A stretch of 18,164 bases of DNA. Origin: Acanthamoeba sp. SK_2022b. Taxonomy: Eukaryota > Discosea > Longamoebia > Acanthamoebidae. Where the stretch lies: the NCBI GenBank assembly GCA_027943245.1, contig JANDJZ010000833.1, positions 1-18,164 on the forward strand, in the 5' to 3' direction. Positions 1 through 9,236 of this stretch are shown here, one piece after another (within the stretch, counting starts at the first letter, position 1; the number at the start of each line of letters is the position of its first letter). The notes beneath the pieces are model-generated. The model did no database searches. It was not told where the DNA came from and was given only the letters and a program-made list of their open reading frames with translations. Both the position numbers and the translations under genes were made by a program.

Positions 1-433
1 TGCGCTGAAGGAAGAAGGGAAGGCAGAGGCCGTGCTTGTGGTGTGGAGAGCGGGTGCAGTAGCTGCGGTTGTGGCGGCGGCGGAGGCAAACTCACCAAAG
101 TCATCCGTGGCCGCGGACTGACCATTGGACAAAGATGCTGCAGTTCCTCCAGGCAGGGCGTACTGCTGATACATGCCTGGCATCTTGAATAATGCATTAT
201 TAGATTTTAAAAAGGAGGCACTGAAGTTGACATGTACATACCTGATACATCGCTGCCTGTTGCTGCATCGCCGCCCAGTACTGCTGTTGTTGGTACATCG
301 CCTCGGCTGGTGTCCCTGCAGCGCCGGGATTTACGCCATAACTGTACGCTGCTCCCCAAGGGGAAACGGCAGGAGGCGTTTGACCCACCCCTGGAGTGGC
401 ATAGTAGTAATAATTCTGAGGCGGATTGGACAT
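1..433 (-). CDS. Q/Y/A-rich low-complexity protein, 5' part only
   Basis: Not assigned to a family. Exon 1 is 433-242 and starts MSNPPQNYYYY; it is rich in Tyr, Gln, Pro, Gly and Ala and ends AAMYQ before a GTATGT donor. Exon 2 begins at 183 after a TTCAAG acceptor (MPGMYQQYALPGG), phase 0 to phase 0. It either reads open to the window edge or is interrupted by a second intron at 95-5 (GTGAGT donor, pyrimidine-rich TTCAG acceptor). If the open reading is right, residues TDDFGEFAS include FGEF, which fits the short motif bound by gamma-adaptin/GGA ear domains, so a trafficking adaptor role is possible but unproven. The gene is divergent from DCAF12 across a 174-bp gap. Most of the protein lies left of this window. 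Confidence 0.6.
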
Positions 434-607
434 GTGCCCGCTTCGATGCTTCACCTTGGCCCAAACAATTACGCGACCAAGAAACGAAAGGAAATGGAAC
501 CAAGGAAAGTGCAATAAACGCAGGCAAGACGATGCCGAAACGGGAGAAGCTCGAGCAGCTTCGCTACGTAGCACGGCCGAAGCGCAAGCAACAGCGTCAC
601 TCCAGAG
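434..607. promoter_or_regulatory. Shared divergent promoter region, 174 bp
   Basis: This gap separates the start codons of the minus-strand Q/Y/A-rich gene and the plus-strand DCAF12-like gene, so both promoters and 5' leaders must lie here. I see no convincing TATA box. The role is inferred from position only. Confidence 0.5.
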
Positions 608-2882
608 ATGATAACTGCTGATGGAACGCCCAACCCGAACCCAGCTGGGGTGCAGCATTTCCTGCGGTCGAGAGAGCTGTTGGTTGCACCGGCTCGGCGA
701 GAGACCGAACTACGCGTAAGAGATAGTCTTGTGGAAAGGCTGCCGTTTTCGCTACGCGAACAAGAGCTTCCTGTGGAGCGCTATGGATTCGATAAGGTGC
801 TAGTCCAGTCTAACTCGCTTTTGCCACAAGCTCACCGCTTGAGGCAAAGGTCTTTGCCTCCGCTTGGCTTGACTCCGATACTGTGGTGTTCGGCACGAAG
901 GACAACAAGGTACAACCGTATGTACACCCAGGAAGCAACTTGCGAGTCTAATCCCAGAAAGAAGTTGTTCGTGTGTGGTCCGCATTCACCGCGTGTGCTA
1001 CACGTCCCCCTGCACGATTCTACTCGCACGCCGCTTGCCGATCAGTGTGGTATTCACAGGTCCGTTTCCATCTTTGAACACCCCCGTATCAATGTCCAAC
1101 ACATAATTGATACGTTGTCGCGTAGCATCAGCATAAACGACAGTCGCAGCCTTTTGGCGACGGGTGTACGTTCAGCCTCAGAGTCTTGCGATGGCGCAAC
1201 TCATTGGCGCTAGTACTTGTAGGGCACGTCGGCGGCTGATATCCTGCTCGTATCGCTGCCGACATTCACTCCAACCGCAGTCCTGTCGGTGGGTTATCCT
1301 TCGTCAATGGGGGCTAGCCCGGTGATTAATCTTCTTTGTTCTGTTCAGGGACATGACGACTGGGTGTTTTCCTCAGGTACACCCAGCTCTTCCTCAAGTT
1401 GAGAGTATAACGAGTGCCGCTGATCCCGCGCTTAGAGTTCGTGGACGAAGACACGCTCCTCTCCTGTACGCTCACTGTCCTGCTACAGCTTCTAGTGCTC
1501 CCTAATCGTTTTGCCCTGCTACGAAGGCTCTCGGGACAGAACGGTTAAGGTGTGGAAATGCAACACCGAACAACCCGCAAATGAGAGCAACTCGGTGCCT
1601 CCCCGTGACGGATCTCTCCCGCGTTTCGAACCTGTGATCACCAGGCAAGAGCACCTTTCCAAGGTGAGGGATCTCAAGGTAAGTACAGCCCTTTTCCGTC
1701 TCAGGCCTCCGTACTGAGCCATTCTCACGAACTGTTTGCAGTATAACCGAAAAGTTGGCGTACGTAACAAGATTACTCACAACAGTATGAATGAATGGAT
1801 GCTCACCGAGTTCCCAGTCGTTCTGTACGCTAGGAAGCGAAGGGTAAGGTTGCATTCAGCATCATGATGCCTGCTTCTGACTTTTTCTCTACAGATACAT
1901 CAACGTGTGGGACGTTGCCAATCTTGACGTGGTGCGTAACTCTCCTTTTTCAGGAGCTACCTAGACTCGTATTGATAAGGTGCCGCGCTATGCCAGATCA
2001 GTGCCATACAGCTGGAGGATGTACACGAGCTCGTTTGCTTGGCCCTTCAAGAAGAGCACGATGTTATTGGTTCTTGAGCCCACCCAATTACAACACTTAT
2101 CGGCTCACTCATTTCAACTCTTTGCAGCTGTTGGGTCGCAGTTCTGGATCACTCTTATCGACCGGAGATCTGGCGTCGTGATTAGTCAGATACGCTCCAC
2201 CGAGCAGGAATGGGGTAAGCGCGCCACCGCCGGATGGATGCCGATTCGATGGTATTGACGACAAGGCTGTCACAGGCATCCGGTCGTTGAACTTTCTCGG
2301 CCAAAAGACCATCTCCATCGGTAACCCCCTCACTTATCCCACTACGGTACTGGGATAACCGCCCCCAGAAGGTGGGGGAATGGGCCATATGGCATTCTAC
2401 GACATGTGCGCAGACAAGTACCAACCAGTTGACAAGAAGGAGCCCTACCTTACTCTTGGAAGAGGCTGGATCGTACGCTGCCGCCTTCGTCTATGTGAAG
2501 GCAAGTCATTTATGCGCTTGTTTGCCACCACAGGCAAAGGACGAGATGTATCACAGCCATCTCGCCGACAACGTGCGTTGCCCCACGAAGCCACGCCGCC
2601 ATCGGTTACTGATTGTCTAGTTTGATACAGCACAATCAACCGATTCTGAACGCTGCGTACTCGCACTGCTATGATCCTACATGCACCAGGCTCTTCGTGG
2701 GTTCGTGACTACACTTCTCCAGCCGTGTTCATTCTTCATTTAACGATTTCTGCGTATTCGCCTGCAGGAGGCGGTCCGCTAATGGTACCTCCAATGCTCA
2801 CAGCAACCTCTTCACCCATGCTGACGGTTCAATGGTTGTACCTCAGTTGGGACTGAAGGGTGCTTACGCTGCGTTCTGGTAA
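608..2882 (+). CDS. DCAF12: DCAF12-like WD40 substrate receptor of CUL4-DDB1 (19 exons)
   Basis: Predicted 398 residues (human about 450). Exons: 608-796, 850-909, 962-1059, 1126-1165, 1223-1288, 1349-1376, 1436-1465, 1527-1678, 1742-1759, 1818-1843, 1895-1931, 2012-2069, 2128-2214, 2276-2320, 2372-2472, 2534-2572, 2631-2700, 2768-2784, 2847-2882. All phases close, every intron is GT-AG, and intron lengths are 51-80. Residues matching the family in order: DKVFASAWLDSDTVVFGTK, CGIHSISINDSRSLLATGG, HDDWVFS, SRDRTVKVWK, EGYINVWDV, IAVGSQFWITLID, GIRSLNFLG, GHMAFYD, LGRGWI, AYSHCYDPTCTRLFVGGGP and the C-terminal GLKGAYAAFW. DCAF12 is a WD40 propeller that presents proteins with acidic C-terminal degrons to the CRL4 ubiquitin ligase. 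The N-terminal basic segment of the human protein is missing or very short. Acceptors of exons 3, 12 and 15 were chosen by phase and similarity. Codon use is less GC-rich than in the right-hand genes. Confidence 0.88.
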
Positions 2883-3001
2883 CGCGCATCGCGGCGCCTA
2901 GTTCGGAGGAAAGCAGTCTTCTATTGAAAGCCGGTGCAAGTGAAGTACTGAAAGCAGAGAGAAGAGAGGAACGCGTGGGGTTTGTACAACACAGGTTTTG
3001 C
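2883..3001. other. Convergent 3' intergenic gap
   Basis: About 119 bp between the stop codons of the DCAF12-like gene (plus) and the small membrane protein gene (minus). It must hold both 3' ends. I see no clear AATAAA on either strand. Confidence 0.5.
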
Positions 3002-3412
3002 TTACTCGTCGGAGCCGTAAAGGTCGTTCTGCTGACCGATAGCGGGAATGGAGGCTGGGGCGCTGGGGCCCTTGGCCACATCTGTTCGGGGAGCGGACAC
3101 CTTCCTGGGGCTTACGCTGCCTACGCCGCCACCTCCGCCGTTCTTTAGTTTGCAGACGGTGATCAAAGCGATGAGGCCGACGAGGGTGAGCAGGAACAGC
3201 AGCGCGAAGAAGCCACCAATCGTTCCACCAGCAATCGCTCCCGTATTCTGGCGACCTCGCTCATTGAAGAAGTGTGACTCTAATAGATGCAGAGAAGGGG
3301 TGGGGAGGGGGATTCAGCCTTGACCTATAAGCCTGGGCAGGTATATGAACTCACCTTCTTCACTGGTGATGGCTGAGGCAGCAAGTAGGGATGAAGACAG
3401 GAGTACGTTCAT
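3002..3412 (-). CDS. Small single-pass membrane protein, unknown function
   Basis: Two exons, 3412-3355 and 3279-3002, 111 residues. The start MNVLLSSSLLAASAITSEE is a short probable signal peptide. An upstream in-frame Met at 3523 would prepend a basic, unfavourable leader, so 3412 is preferred. The donor is GTGAGT, the acceptor TTAG, and the join gives EEESHFFNERG. A stalk (NERGRQNTG) leads into a glycine-spaced hydrophobic segment of about 25 residues (GAIAGGTIGGFFALLFLL then TLVGLIALITV). A basic stop (CKLKN) follows, then a Gly-rich and Pro/Ser/Ala-rich cytosolic tail ending NDLYGSDE. The expected topology is type I: lumen or outside to cytosol. I recognise no family. It could be a small receptor-like or cell-surface anchor protein. 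Confidence 0.7.
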
Positions 3413-3716
3413 CTTCTTATCGTTTGAAGCAAATCTTCGTCTGCTTTCGCTTCGAGTGCCCCTTCTCCCGCCTTGGTCAAGCTTAAAGCACTTTCCTTTT
3501 CGCGGCATTGGCCACGTAAGCAAACGGTTAGTTTGGATTTCCAGGCATGTCTCAAACGCTGACCAAAACCGAGTTGCATCTCCCCCTGATTTCAGCGGAA
3601 ACCGTACAACCTACCAGATGCTGAGCTCGCCATGCATGTCAATGAGGCAGTCCACAGAGGGTGGCTACATCTAACATAGACTCACCAAACCGCATACTTC
3701 AACAACTCTCAACAAC
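3413..3716. promoter_or_regulatory. Divergent promoter gap, about 300 bp
   Basis: Lies between the minus-strand membrane protein start and the plus-strand mitochondrial-type protein start. A CAAC-rich leader (repeated CAACAAC) sits just before the ATG at 3717. No TATA box, RNA gene or further supported ORF was seen; the ORF over this stretch has no family signal. Confidence 0.4.
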
Positions 3717-4043
3717 ATGCTCCGACAAGCCACACGAAGAACTACCCAGCACTGGCGGCCCGCCTTGAGGACCTCAACCTTCACCAACGGTGCGAGGACA
3801 CTGGCCAGCCGTGGAGGGCAGGATGGAACGCTAGGGACCGATGAGGCCAAGCTTGGCAATGGTGGCTATGGCGATGGCGTCTACCTGACCGACAAGAAGA
3901 ACAGAAACACAAGCCAGGGGGATCGAGAGGCTGACTTTAGCCCAAACGCCTCCAACAAGGACGTTCCACTATCTGGAATAGACGACGACGACCTTCTGGG
4001 CACTGAGCTCGCTTCCTCTGAGGCACCGGAGGGCCTGCCCTAG
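3717..4043 (+). CDS. Small hypothetical protein with mitochondrial-type presequence
   Basis: Single exon, 108 residues, stop TAG. The N-terminus MLRQATRRTTQHWRPALRTS has seven basic and no acidic residues in about 45 positions and fits a mitochondrial targeting presequence. The rest is polar and Gly/Asp/Asn-rich (LGNGGYGDGVYLTDKKNRN), with an acidic cluster SGIDDDDLLGTELASSEA near the end, so the mature part may be small and disordered. No cysteine pair, membrane segment or known domain is visible. An ATTAAA hexamer at 4071 gives a plausible poly(A) signal. The ATG follows a CAACAACA leader. Mitochondrial location is inference; no function is assigned. Confidence 0.65.
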   Translation: MLRQATRRTTQHWRPALRTSTFTNGARTLASRGGQDGTLGTDEAKLGNGGYGDGVYLTDKKNRNTSQGDREADFSPNASNKDVPLSGIDDDDLLGTELASSEAPEGLP

Positions 4044-4327
4044 GGCCCAACGCCAGCCAAAGTGTGCCACATTAAAATGTCCATTCCTTGATCACTGTTT
4101 GTCCGTCGGGGTTTGGGTGAGGGGGTATAGCGATTGGTCCCCCGCAGTGGCCATGATGGCATTTCGGACAACGGAGAATTTGTTTTCTACGCCATAATCA
4201 TTTTATTGATTTTTAAAGGCATCCCTGATCGAATCGCGACATCTCGAATCAGTTGCATCGGCCTCTAGACAGGAGGAGAAGAAACATAAAGATCCTGATA
4301 GTAGAGCACGAGCAGCCGGGTAACGAA
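4044..4327. other. Intergenic: 3' UTR, ATTAAA signal and FG-GAP gene promoter
   Basis: Contains ATTAAA at 4071-4076, a probable poly(A) signal for the 108-residue protein. An AT-rich stretch around 4186-4220 may belong to the promoter of the FG-GAP gene. Nothing else is supported. Confidence 0.45.
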
Positions 4328-6030
4328 ATGAGCAAATCAACGGCCCTCGTGGTGTGCCTTGTGGTGTGCGCGCTGTTTGGCCTTTCCTTTGGCCAGGAGA
4401 ATGATTTCCGAGGTACTTTTCGCCCCTGTTCCCATTCTTAGAGAATGTAGCTGATTTTCCTTTTTCTCGTGATCTTGGGATCATCGCCATCCAGAGACAC
4501 AAAGGTACAGAATGCCTGCCTCTTTTTCTTTTTGCGTATGGTACGAGATTTAACTGGTGGTGCCGTGATCTGTTCAGCTTCAAGAAGCGCGATTTGCCAC
4601 TTAACCCTGAAACGATCAAGCCCTGCCTCGATTCTGTGGCCTTCCTCCAAACCATTAGGACCATCTCCAACTCCTACCGCGGGCCTCAGGCCATCGCCGC
4701 TGCTGATTTCACCAGTACGGCCCTTCAGTTTCTGACTTCTGCAGACCAAGGCTGTGCTGACCCTCCTCCTCTCTGTTGCTCTACGTCTTCCTCCCTCCCA
4801 GGCGATGGCCTGCAGGACGTCGCAGTGGCGTACGCCACCGACAACAAGGTCGTGCTCTTCAACAACAAGGGAGATGGCGTGTGGTCTGCCAGCGTTCTCG
4901 GCACCGTGAACGGCGCTTCGGCCGTCTTCGCCGCCGACCTCAACGGTAGGCCTCCCCTTCTCCCAGAACTGCTGCGCCTCCCACACCCTCGCGTCGATCG
5001 CTTCTCACGCCGCATGCGCGCGCCTGCTTGTACAGGCGACAGCAAGATCGACCTGGTGGCCGCCTCGAAGACCGACGGCTCGGTGTACTGGTTCAGGAAC
5101 AACGGCAAAGACTTCACTCAGTTTGCGATTTCCAACACCACCTCCGCTGCATCGTACGCTGCCGCCCTCGCGCGCGCACACAACGTCAGCGCGAACGCAG
5201 GGCTTTCGCCACAGAGTAGAGAGAGAGAGAGAGATGGCTAACGCGGGTGGCCGACGATGTTCGTGTTCCAGGAGCCTGTTTGTGGCCGACGTCAACGGCG
5301 ACGACAAGCCCGACATCGTCGTCGGCGGCGATTCCATCTCGTATCTGGAGAACCACATCAGCAACGCCGAGCCCAACGGCTGGACCATCATCCCCGTCAC
5401 CTACACCGGCAGTACCGTCCTCTCCCTCTCCCTCTCCCTTCACCCCTCTCCCTTCACCCCTGTCCCTGTCCCTGTCCCTGCCCCGCGCGGGCTCTCACTC
5501 TCCCGTCTCCCGCGCAGGCCACGTCGACTCGCTGTTCGCGGCCGACGTCGACAAGAACGGGTTCACTGACGTCGTGGTGTCCTCATCGGCCGGCAATCTG
5601 ATCGCTTGGCTCAACAACACCAACGGCGCCGGCACGGGCTTTGCTCAGATCACCATCGCCCAGCCCACCGGTAACCGCGCTCTCCCTCTCCCTCCTCCTC
5701 GCGCACGTCGGCGCAGCAACGCGTTGCCGGTTGCGGTGGCCAGTGGCCTAATCGATCCATCGGCCATCTCTTGTGGCGTGGCGCAGGCCCGGCCCAGGTG
5801 TTTGGCACCGACGTGGACGGCGACGGCTACGTGGACGTGGTCGCCGCCAACAAGGGCGAGAACGCGACCGCGCTCTACTTGAACAACCTCGGCAGCACCA
5901 ACCACTCGGTGCCCGCGGGCAACAACAACTCGGGTACCAACGAACGCGCGTGCAGGCTCGGGCTCGCAACAAACGCGCGCGTGAGCAACTGCAGCGCTTG
6001 GGAGGGTTTGACAACTCATGCGTATCTCTC

Positions 6031-6096
<66 letters not shown>

Positions 6097-6880
6097 GTGT
6101 GTTATCACCAGCCGTCGCTCAGAGCGGATGGGTGGGCGTCTACGTCGACCAGTCCCAGAACGCCCCGGGGTCGGTCTTCGCCGCCGATATCAACGGCGAC
6201 GGCCACCAGGACATCGTCGTGGCCATCACCGGTGGTAACCTCATCAAGTGGTACAACGCGCCCAACAACACCTACACCTGGAAGGGATACGCCGTCGGCA
6301 ACGCCACCAGTACGCTTCCTCCCAACCCGCAACCGATCGTTCCGATTGGTCCCTACGTTTATATTTTATTATTTATTATTATTTATACTAATATTATAAT
6401 AATGTAAACCAGGCCCGAGTTTCGTGTTTGCCCGCGACGTCGACGGTGACTACGCCAAGGACGTCATCTTTGCCAGCGCTACCGCCAACAGACTCGGCTG
6501 GTTCGAGGAGCTGTGCGCCACCTCGTTCCCCAGCGGCGATGGTACCTGCTCTGCTCTGGCGCTGTGCTGCGCTGCTCTGCTCTGCCGAGCTCTGCCTCAC
6601 CGGTCAACACGCGTACACACAGACGACCATGTTGTGGGCTGGGCCGTGGCTGGAGGCGTGATCGGAGGTCTTCTGATTCTCTGGATCCTCATCATCATCG
6701 CCATCGCCATCCACGACTACATCAAGCACCAGATGCGAAAGGCCGCCGAGCAGAGGAAGAAGGAGGCCAAGGTGCGCTCCTCCTCTCTCCCCCCCGCCTC
6801 CCACATCTCTTTCCCCTGCGCTCACGCTTCAGACAACCCGACTGCAGGCCATGCTGCCGACCGAGCACGATGATCTGTAA
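4328..6880 (+). CDS. FG-GAP/VCBS-repeat type I membrane protein (about 7 repeats)
   Basis: Exons: 4328-4412, 4495-4504, 4578-4714, 4802-4945, 5036-5153, 5272-5411, 5518-5670, 5787-5933, 6112-6309, 6413-6541, 6623-6771, 6848-6880; 480 residues, all phases close. The signal peptide is MSKSTALVVCLVVCALFGLS, ending at FGQ. Seven calcium-loop motifs follow: DFTSDGLQD, DLNGDSKID, DVNGDDKPD, DVDKNGFTD, DVDGDGYVD, DINGDGHQD, DVDGDYAKD. Each is followed by V/I-rich strands and an aromatic N/W-rich turn, as in integrin-alpha-like propellers. One transmembrane segment (VVGWAVAGGVIGGLLILWIL then IIIAIAI) precedes a basic tail (HQMRKAAEQRKKEAK) ending LPTEHDDL. This predicts an extracellular or lumenal seven-bladed propeller, likely for adhesion, with a short cytosolic tail. 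The 10-base exon 2 is the weakest call: it is needed to join the phases of exons 1 and 3. Confidence 0.85.
6031..6096 (+). repeat. (TGT)22 microsatellite in FG-GAP gene intron 8
   Basis: An uninterrupted run of 22 TGT units ends 15 bases before the exon 9 acceptor. As transcribed it is U/G-rich and stands where the polypyrimidine tract should be. It also makes an apparent poly-Leu or poly-Val ORF that is not a gene. Confidence 0.95.
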
Positions 6881-7110
6881 GTAGAATGTGTGCGACGAGA
6901 GGAGAGAGAGAGAGAGAGAGAGAGAGAAAGGGACGAGGAGACGAGGAAGTAAAAGGTGTCTTTTGGGTCTCTTATTTATTTCATACACTACATGTCTCAT
7001 CTTCGGCTTCGCTTTGCTGGGGCGAAGAGGGAACTTTATTCAAAGGAAATTCTTTTTCTTTTTAGTGCTGATATTTTTTAGAGATCATTCGCATTAGCAA
7101 ACAAACAAAC
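6881..7110. other. Intergenic: FG-GAP 3' end, (GA)n repeat, uL24m promoter
   Basis: A (GA)n tract lies at about 6902-6928, 20-odd bases after the FG-GAP stop codon. AT-rich sequence follows. An AAAC-repeat leader precedes the uL24m ATG at 7111. No other gene is visible. Confidence 0.6.
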
Positions 7111-8238
7111 ATGCTGCGCGCCGGCTCTCGCAACATCCGATCTCGTCACGTCAAGAACCCCATAGAATCATGGAAGATCGTCCGCGGAGACACTGTACGT
7201 CCCTATTGGAAACGGAATCTCGGGGATGGGTCGCCCCCGGCCCGGAGTAAATGGGCGTGACACTGGAAAAGGTGCTCATGCATATAAATCCATCGGACCA
7301 AAAGGTGCAAGTGATGCAGGGGCGAGATCACGGAAAGACGTCAGTAGTGATTAAAGTATCGCGAAAGACCAACCGCGTGGTTGTGCGAGGAATCAAACTG
7401 GTAATCCATCCTGCCACCTGCCACTACACTGCTCACTTGCTTATGTTGATGATCCCGTTGCATTCAACTGTTGGCTTGTGTCTGTGCTCAACATCATTTT
7501 TTTAATTATTTTTATTTTATTATTGTTTTGATTTGTTGCGCAGGCCAAGCGCCGCATCAAGGCCACGGAGGAGTCACAGGGAGGCTTCGTGTACAAAGAG
7601 CAGCCCATCGACTACTCCAACGTCGCTCTCGTCGACCCCTCCGACGGGTACGCTGCTCGAGCATGCACGTCACGCGTTGCGTTTGCGCTCCCGTGGCGAG
7701 TAGCGCCCCCCCCCCTCATTCTCACGTGTTGTTTGGCATATGTCTGTCTGTCTACACGGGGCCCCTTGCAGCAAGGCGTGCAAGGTCTCGATGGCCTTCC
7801 TGCCAGATGGCACCAAGGTGCGCGTGTCCAAGCGTACGGGCACCGTCATCCCCAAGCCCGCGGAGCTCACCGCCAAGCGCTTCAAGAACTACCTCGGTAC
7901 ACGCCAACACCACGTCATGCCATGCCATGTCCATCGCTGGCACGAACGCGAGCGCAGTCGACTGATCGGGGGAGTGGGCGGGGCGAGCAGATGGACCAAA
8001 GGACACGAAGCCAGAGGTGGCCGTGCTGAAGACCTTTGACGAGACGTCCCTGGTGCCGGTGCTCGACGAGCTCACCATCGCCAAGGTCCACGAAAAGCTC
8101 CTCCTGGAGAAGGAGGAGGCCGAGCAAAAGGTGCTGGCCCGCGAGCAGGCCAGGGCCGCCTATGGCTTCGCCTCCTCAGACGAGCCTGCCGGCGAGACCG
8201 ACGCCGCCGACCACAAGGAGCGGGCCGACCTCGAGTGA
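7111..8238 (+). CDS. MRPL24: Mitochondrial large-subunit ribosomal protein uL24m
   Basis: Exons 7111-7194, 7305-7400, 7544-7647, 7772-7896, 7991-8238; 218 residues (human MRPL24 is 216). The basic leader MLRAGSRNIRSRHVKNP is a likely mitochondrial presequence. The KOW core is formed across exons 1-2: WKIVRGDTVQVMQGRDHGKT, then VVIKVSRKTNRVVVRGIKL. Exon 3 gives YKEQPIDYSNVALVDPSDGK, the usual L24 strand region, and exon 4 gives VRVSKRTGTVIPKP. uL24 binds 23S-type rRNA early in large-subunit assembly and sits at the exit tunnel rim. The C-terminus (KVHEKLLLEKEEAEQKVLAR) is a charged helix specific to mitochondrial forms. Exon 5 starts at 7991, after GAGCAG, to keep phase (YLDGPKDTKPE). It is convergent with NOP16. 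Confidence 0.9.
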
Positions 8239-8343
8239 GGAGCGCTGCTGCGCCTCACTCCCCCAATAAAGGGAAAGACACAGAGATCGAGCTGTTTATT
8301 TGCTTTTTATTTTGTTTATTATCTGTGTAGAGAGAGTGAGCGA
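8239..8343. terminator. Convergent poly(A) region of uL24m and NOP16
   Basis: AATAAA at 8265-8270 on the plus strand serves uL24m. On the minus strand AATAAA occurs at 8320-8315 and again at 8300-8295 for NOP16. With usual cleavage 10-30 bases downstream the two mRNAs should abut or overlap by a few bases. Confidence 0.7.
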
Positions 8344-9236
8344 TCACTCGTCGCCATCCTCTTCCTCACCCTCGTCATCATCGTCGTCGCCGTTCTCCTC
8401 CTCGCCTTCTTCGGCATCCTCTTCCTCGTCGTCGTCGTCGTCAACCTCATCCTTCTGGGCGCTGCGCTTGCCGCCAGCGTTGGCCGAGAGCACTTCTCGC
8501 TTTCTCTTCCGGTCCTCTTGGGGCTTTCGGTAGGCTTCGATGTAGAAGAGGGCCCTCTTCTCGAGCTTCGTCTCTGTGAGCTGGTAGTAGTTGAGCTTGA
8601 TGTCCCTCGCCATCGCCTGCGTGGCAAACCCGGGAAAAGGTTAGGGACGAACACACAACATAACACAGAGCCTCGGGAGGAGCAGGAAAGACCTTGAAGT
8701 TGGTGCCGTGCTTGTCCACAAGCGCCTTGTAATAGAGCTCTTCCATCTTTGTCATTCGCTTGTCCTTCGGTCGAGGAGCGGGCTCCGGGATGTTAAATGC
8801 TGTGGCATTGTGCGAGCAGAATGTCAACAATGATTTATTGTGAATTCTTTAAACAAAAAAATGATTAATTAATTTAACAACTTATTGATCACACAGGCAA
8901 CTCATAATTGGCAAAAAAATAGAAGGAAATCAATCGGAAAGCTGGCGCGCGATTGGAATGCGGAGTACATACAAACAGGATTTTCGGCGGGGGCATTGTT
9001 GTTAGAGTTGGGATCGAGCATCAAACTGTTGCATAAGAGCGTTAATTGCATGCCAAACCAGACATATACATCGTTCGGGAAGGAGAGTACCCAAGATTTT
9101 GATAATTTTGGTGCGGCGATTTGTCCTTGTCCCATCGCTTTCTGATCTCCGGATCCTCGAACTGGAGCTTCTTCTTGTTCTTCTTAACATTGAATCTCAC
9201 CTTCTTCCGCAAGTGCTTCCTCGGCCGGCGTGGCAT
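8344..9236 (-). CDS. NOP16: Nucleolar protein 16 (60S ribosome biogenesis) with acidic tail
   Basis: Exons 9236-9091, 9025-8973, 8799-8693, 8616-8344; 192 residues (human 178). The start MPRRPRKHLRKKVRFNVKKN is Arg/Lys-rich like the family's nucleolar N-terminus. It is followed by PEIRKRWDKDKSPHQNYQNL (family pattern: basic, W-D, Q-N-L) and GLMLDPNSNN. The signature core is MEELYYKALVDKHGTNFK then AMARDIKLNYYQLTETKLEK, matching the NOP16 stretch H-G-x-x-[YF]-K-A-M-A-R-D-x-K-N-Y-Y-Q. Downstream is a C-terminal tail of about 35 residues, nearly all Asp/Glu (DEVDDDDDEEEDAEEGEEE and on), absent from the human protein. NOP16 acts in pre-60S assembly. The AT-rich intron 2 (8972-8800) is the longest of the gene. 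Confidence 0.88.

Noticed and set aside
608..2882. DCAF12-like region read as a decayed pseudogene because of many short frames and apparent frameshifts
   Set aside because: All frameshifts vanish when 18 short GT-AG introns are removed; phases close and the C-terminal GLKGAYAAFW matches the family.
4438..4986. 182-residue minus-strand ORF
   Set aside because: Antisense to FG-GAP exons 2-4; no family signal.
6018..6407. Apparent protein with a poly-Leu leader (possible signal peptide)
   Set aside because: The poly-Leu is the translated (TGT)n intron repeat; only the part from 6112 on is exon 9 of the FG-GAP gene.
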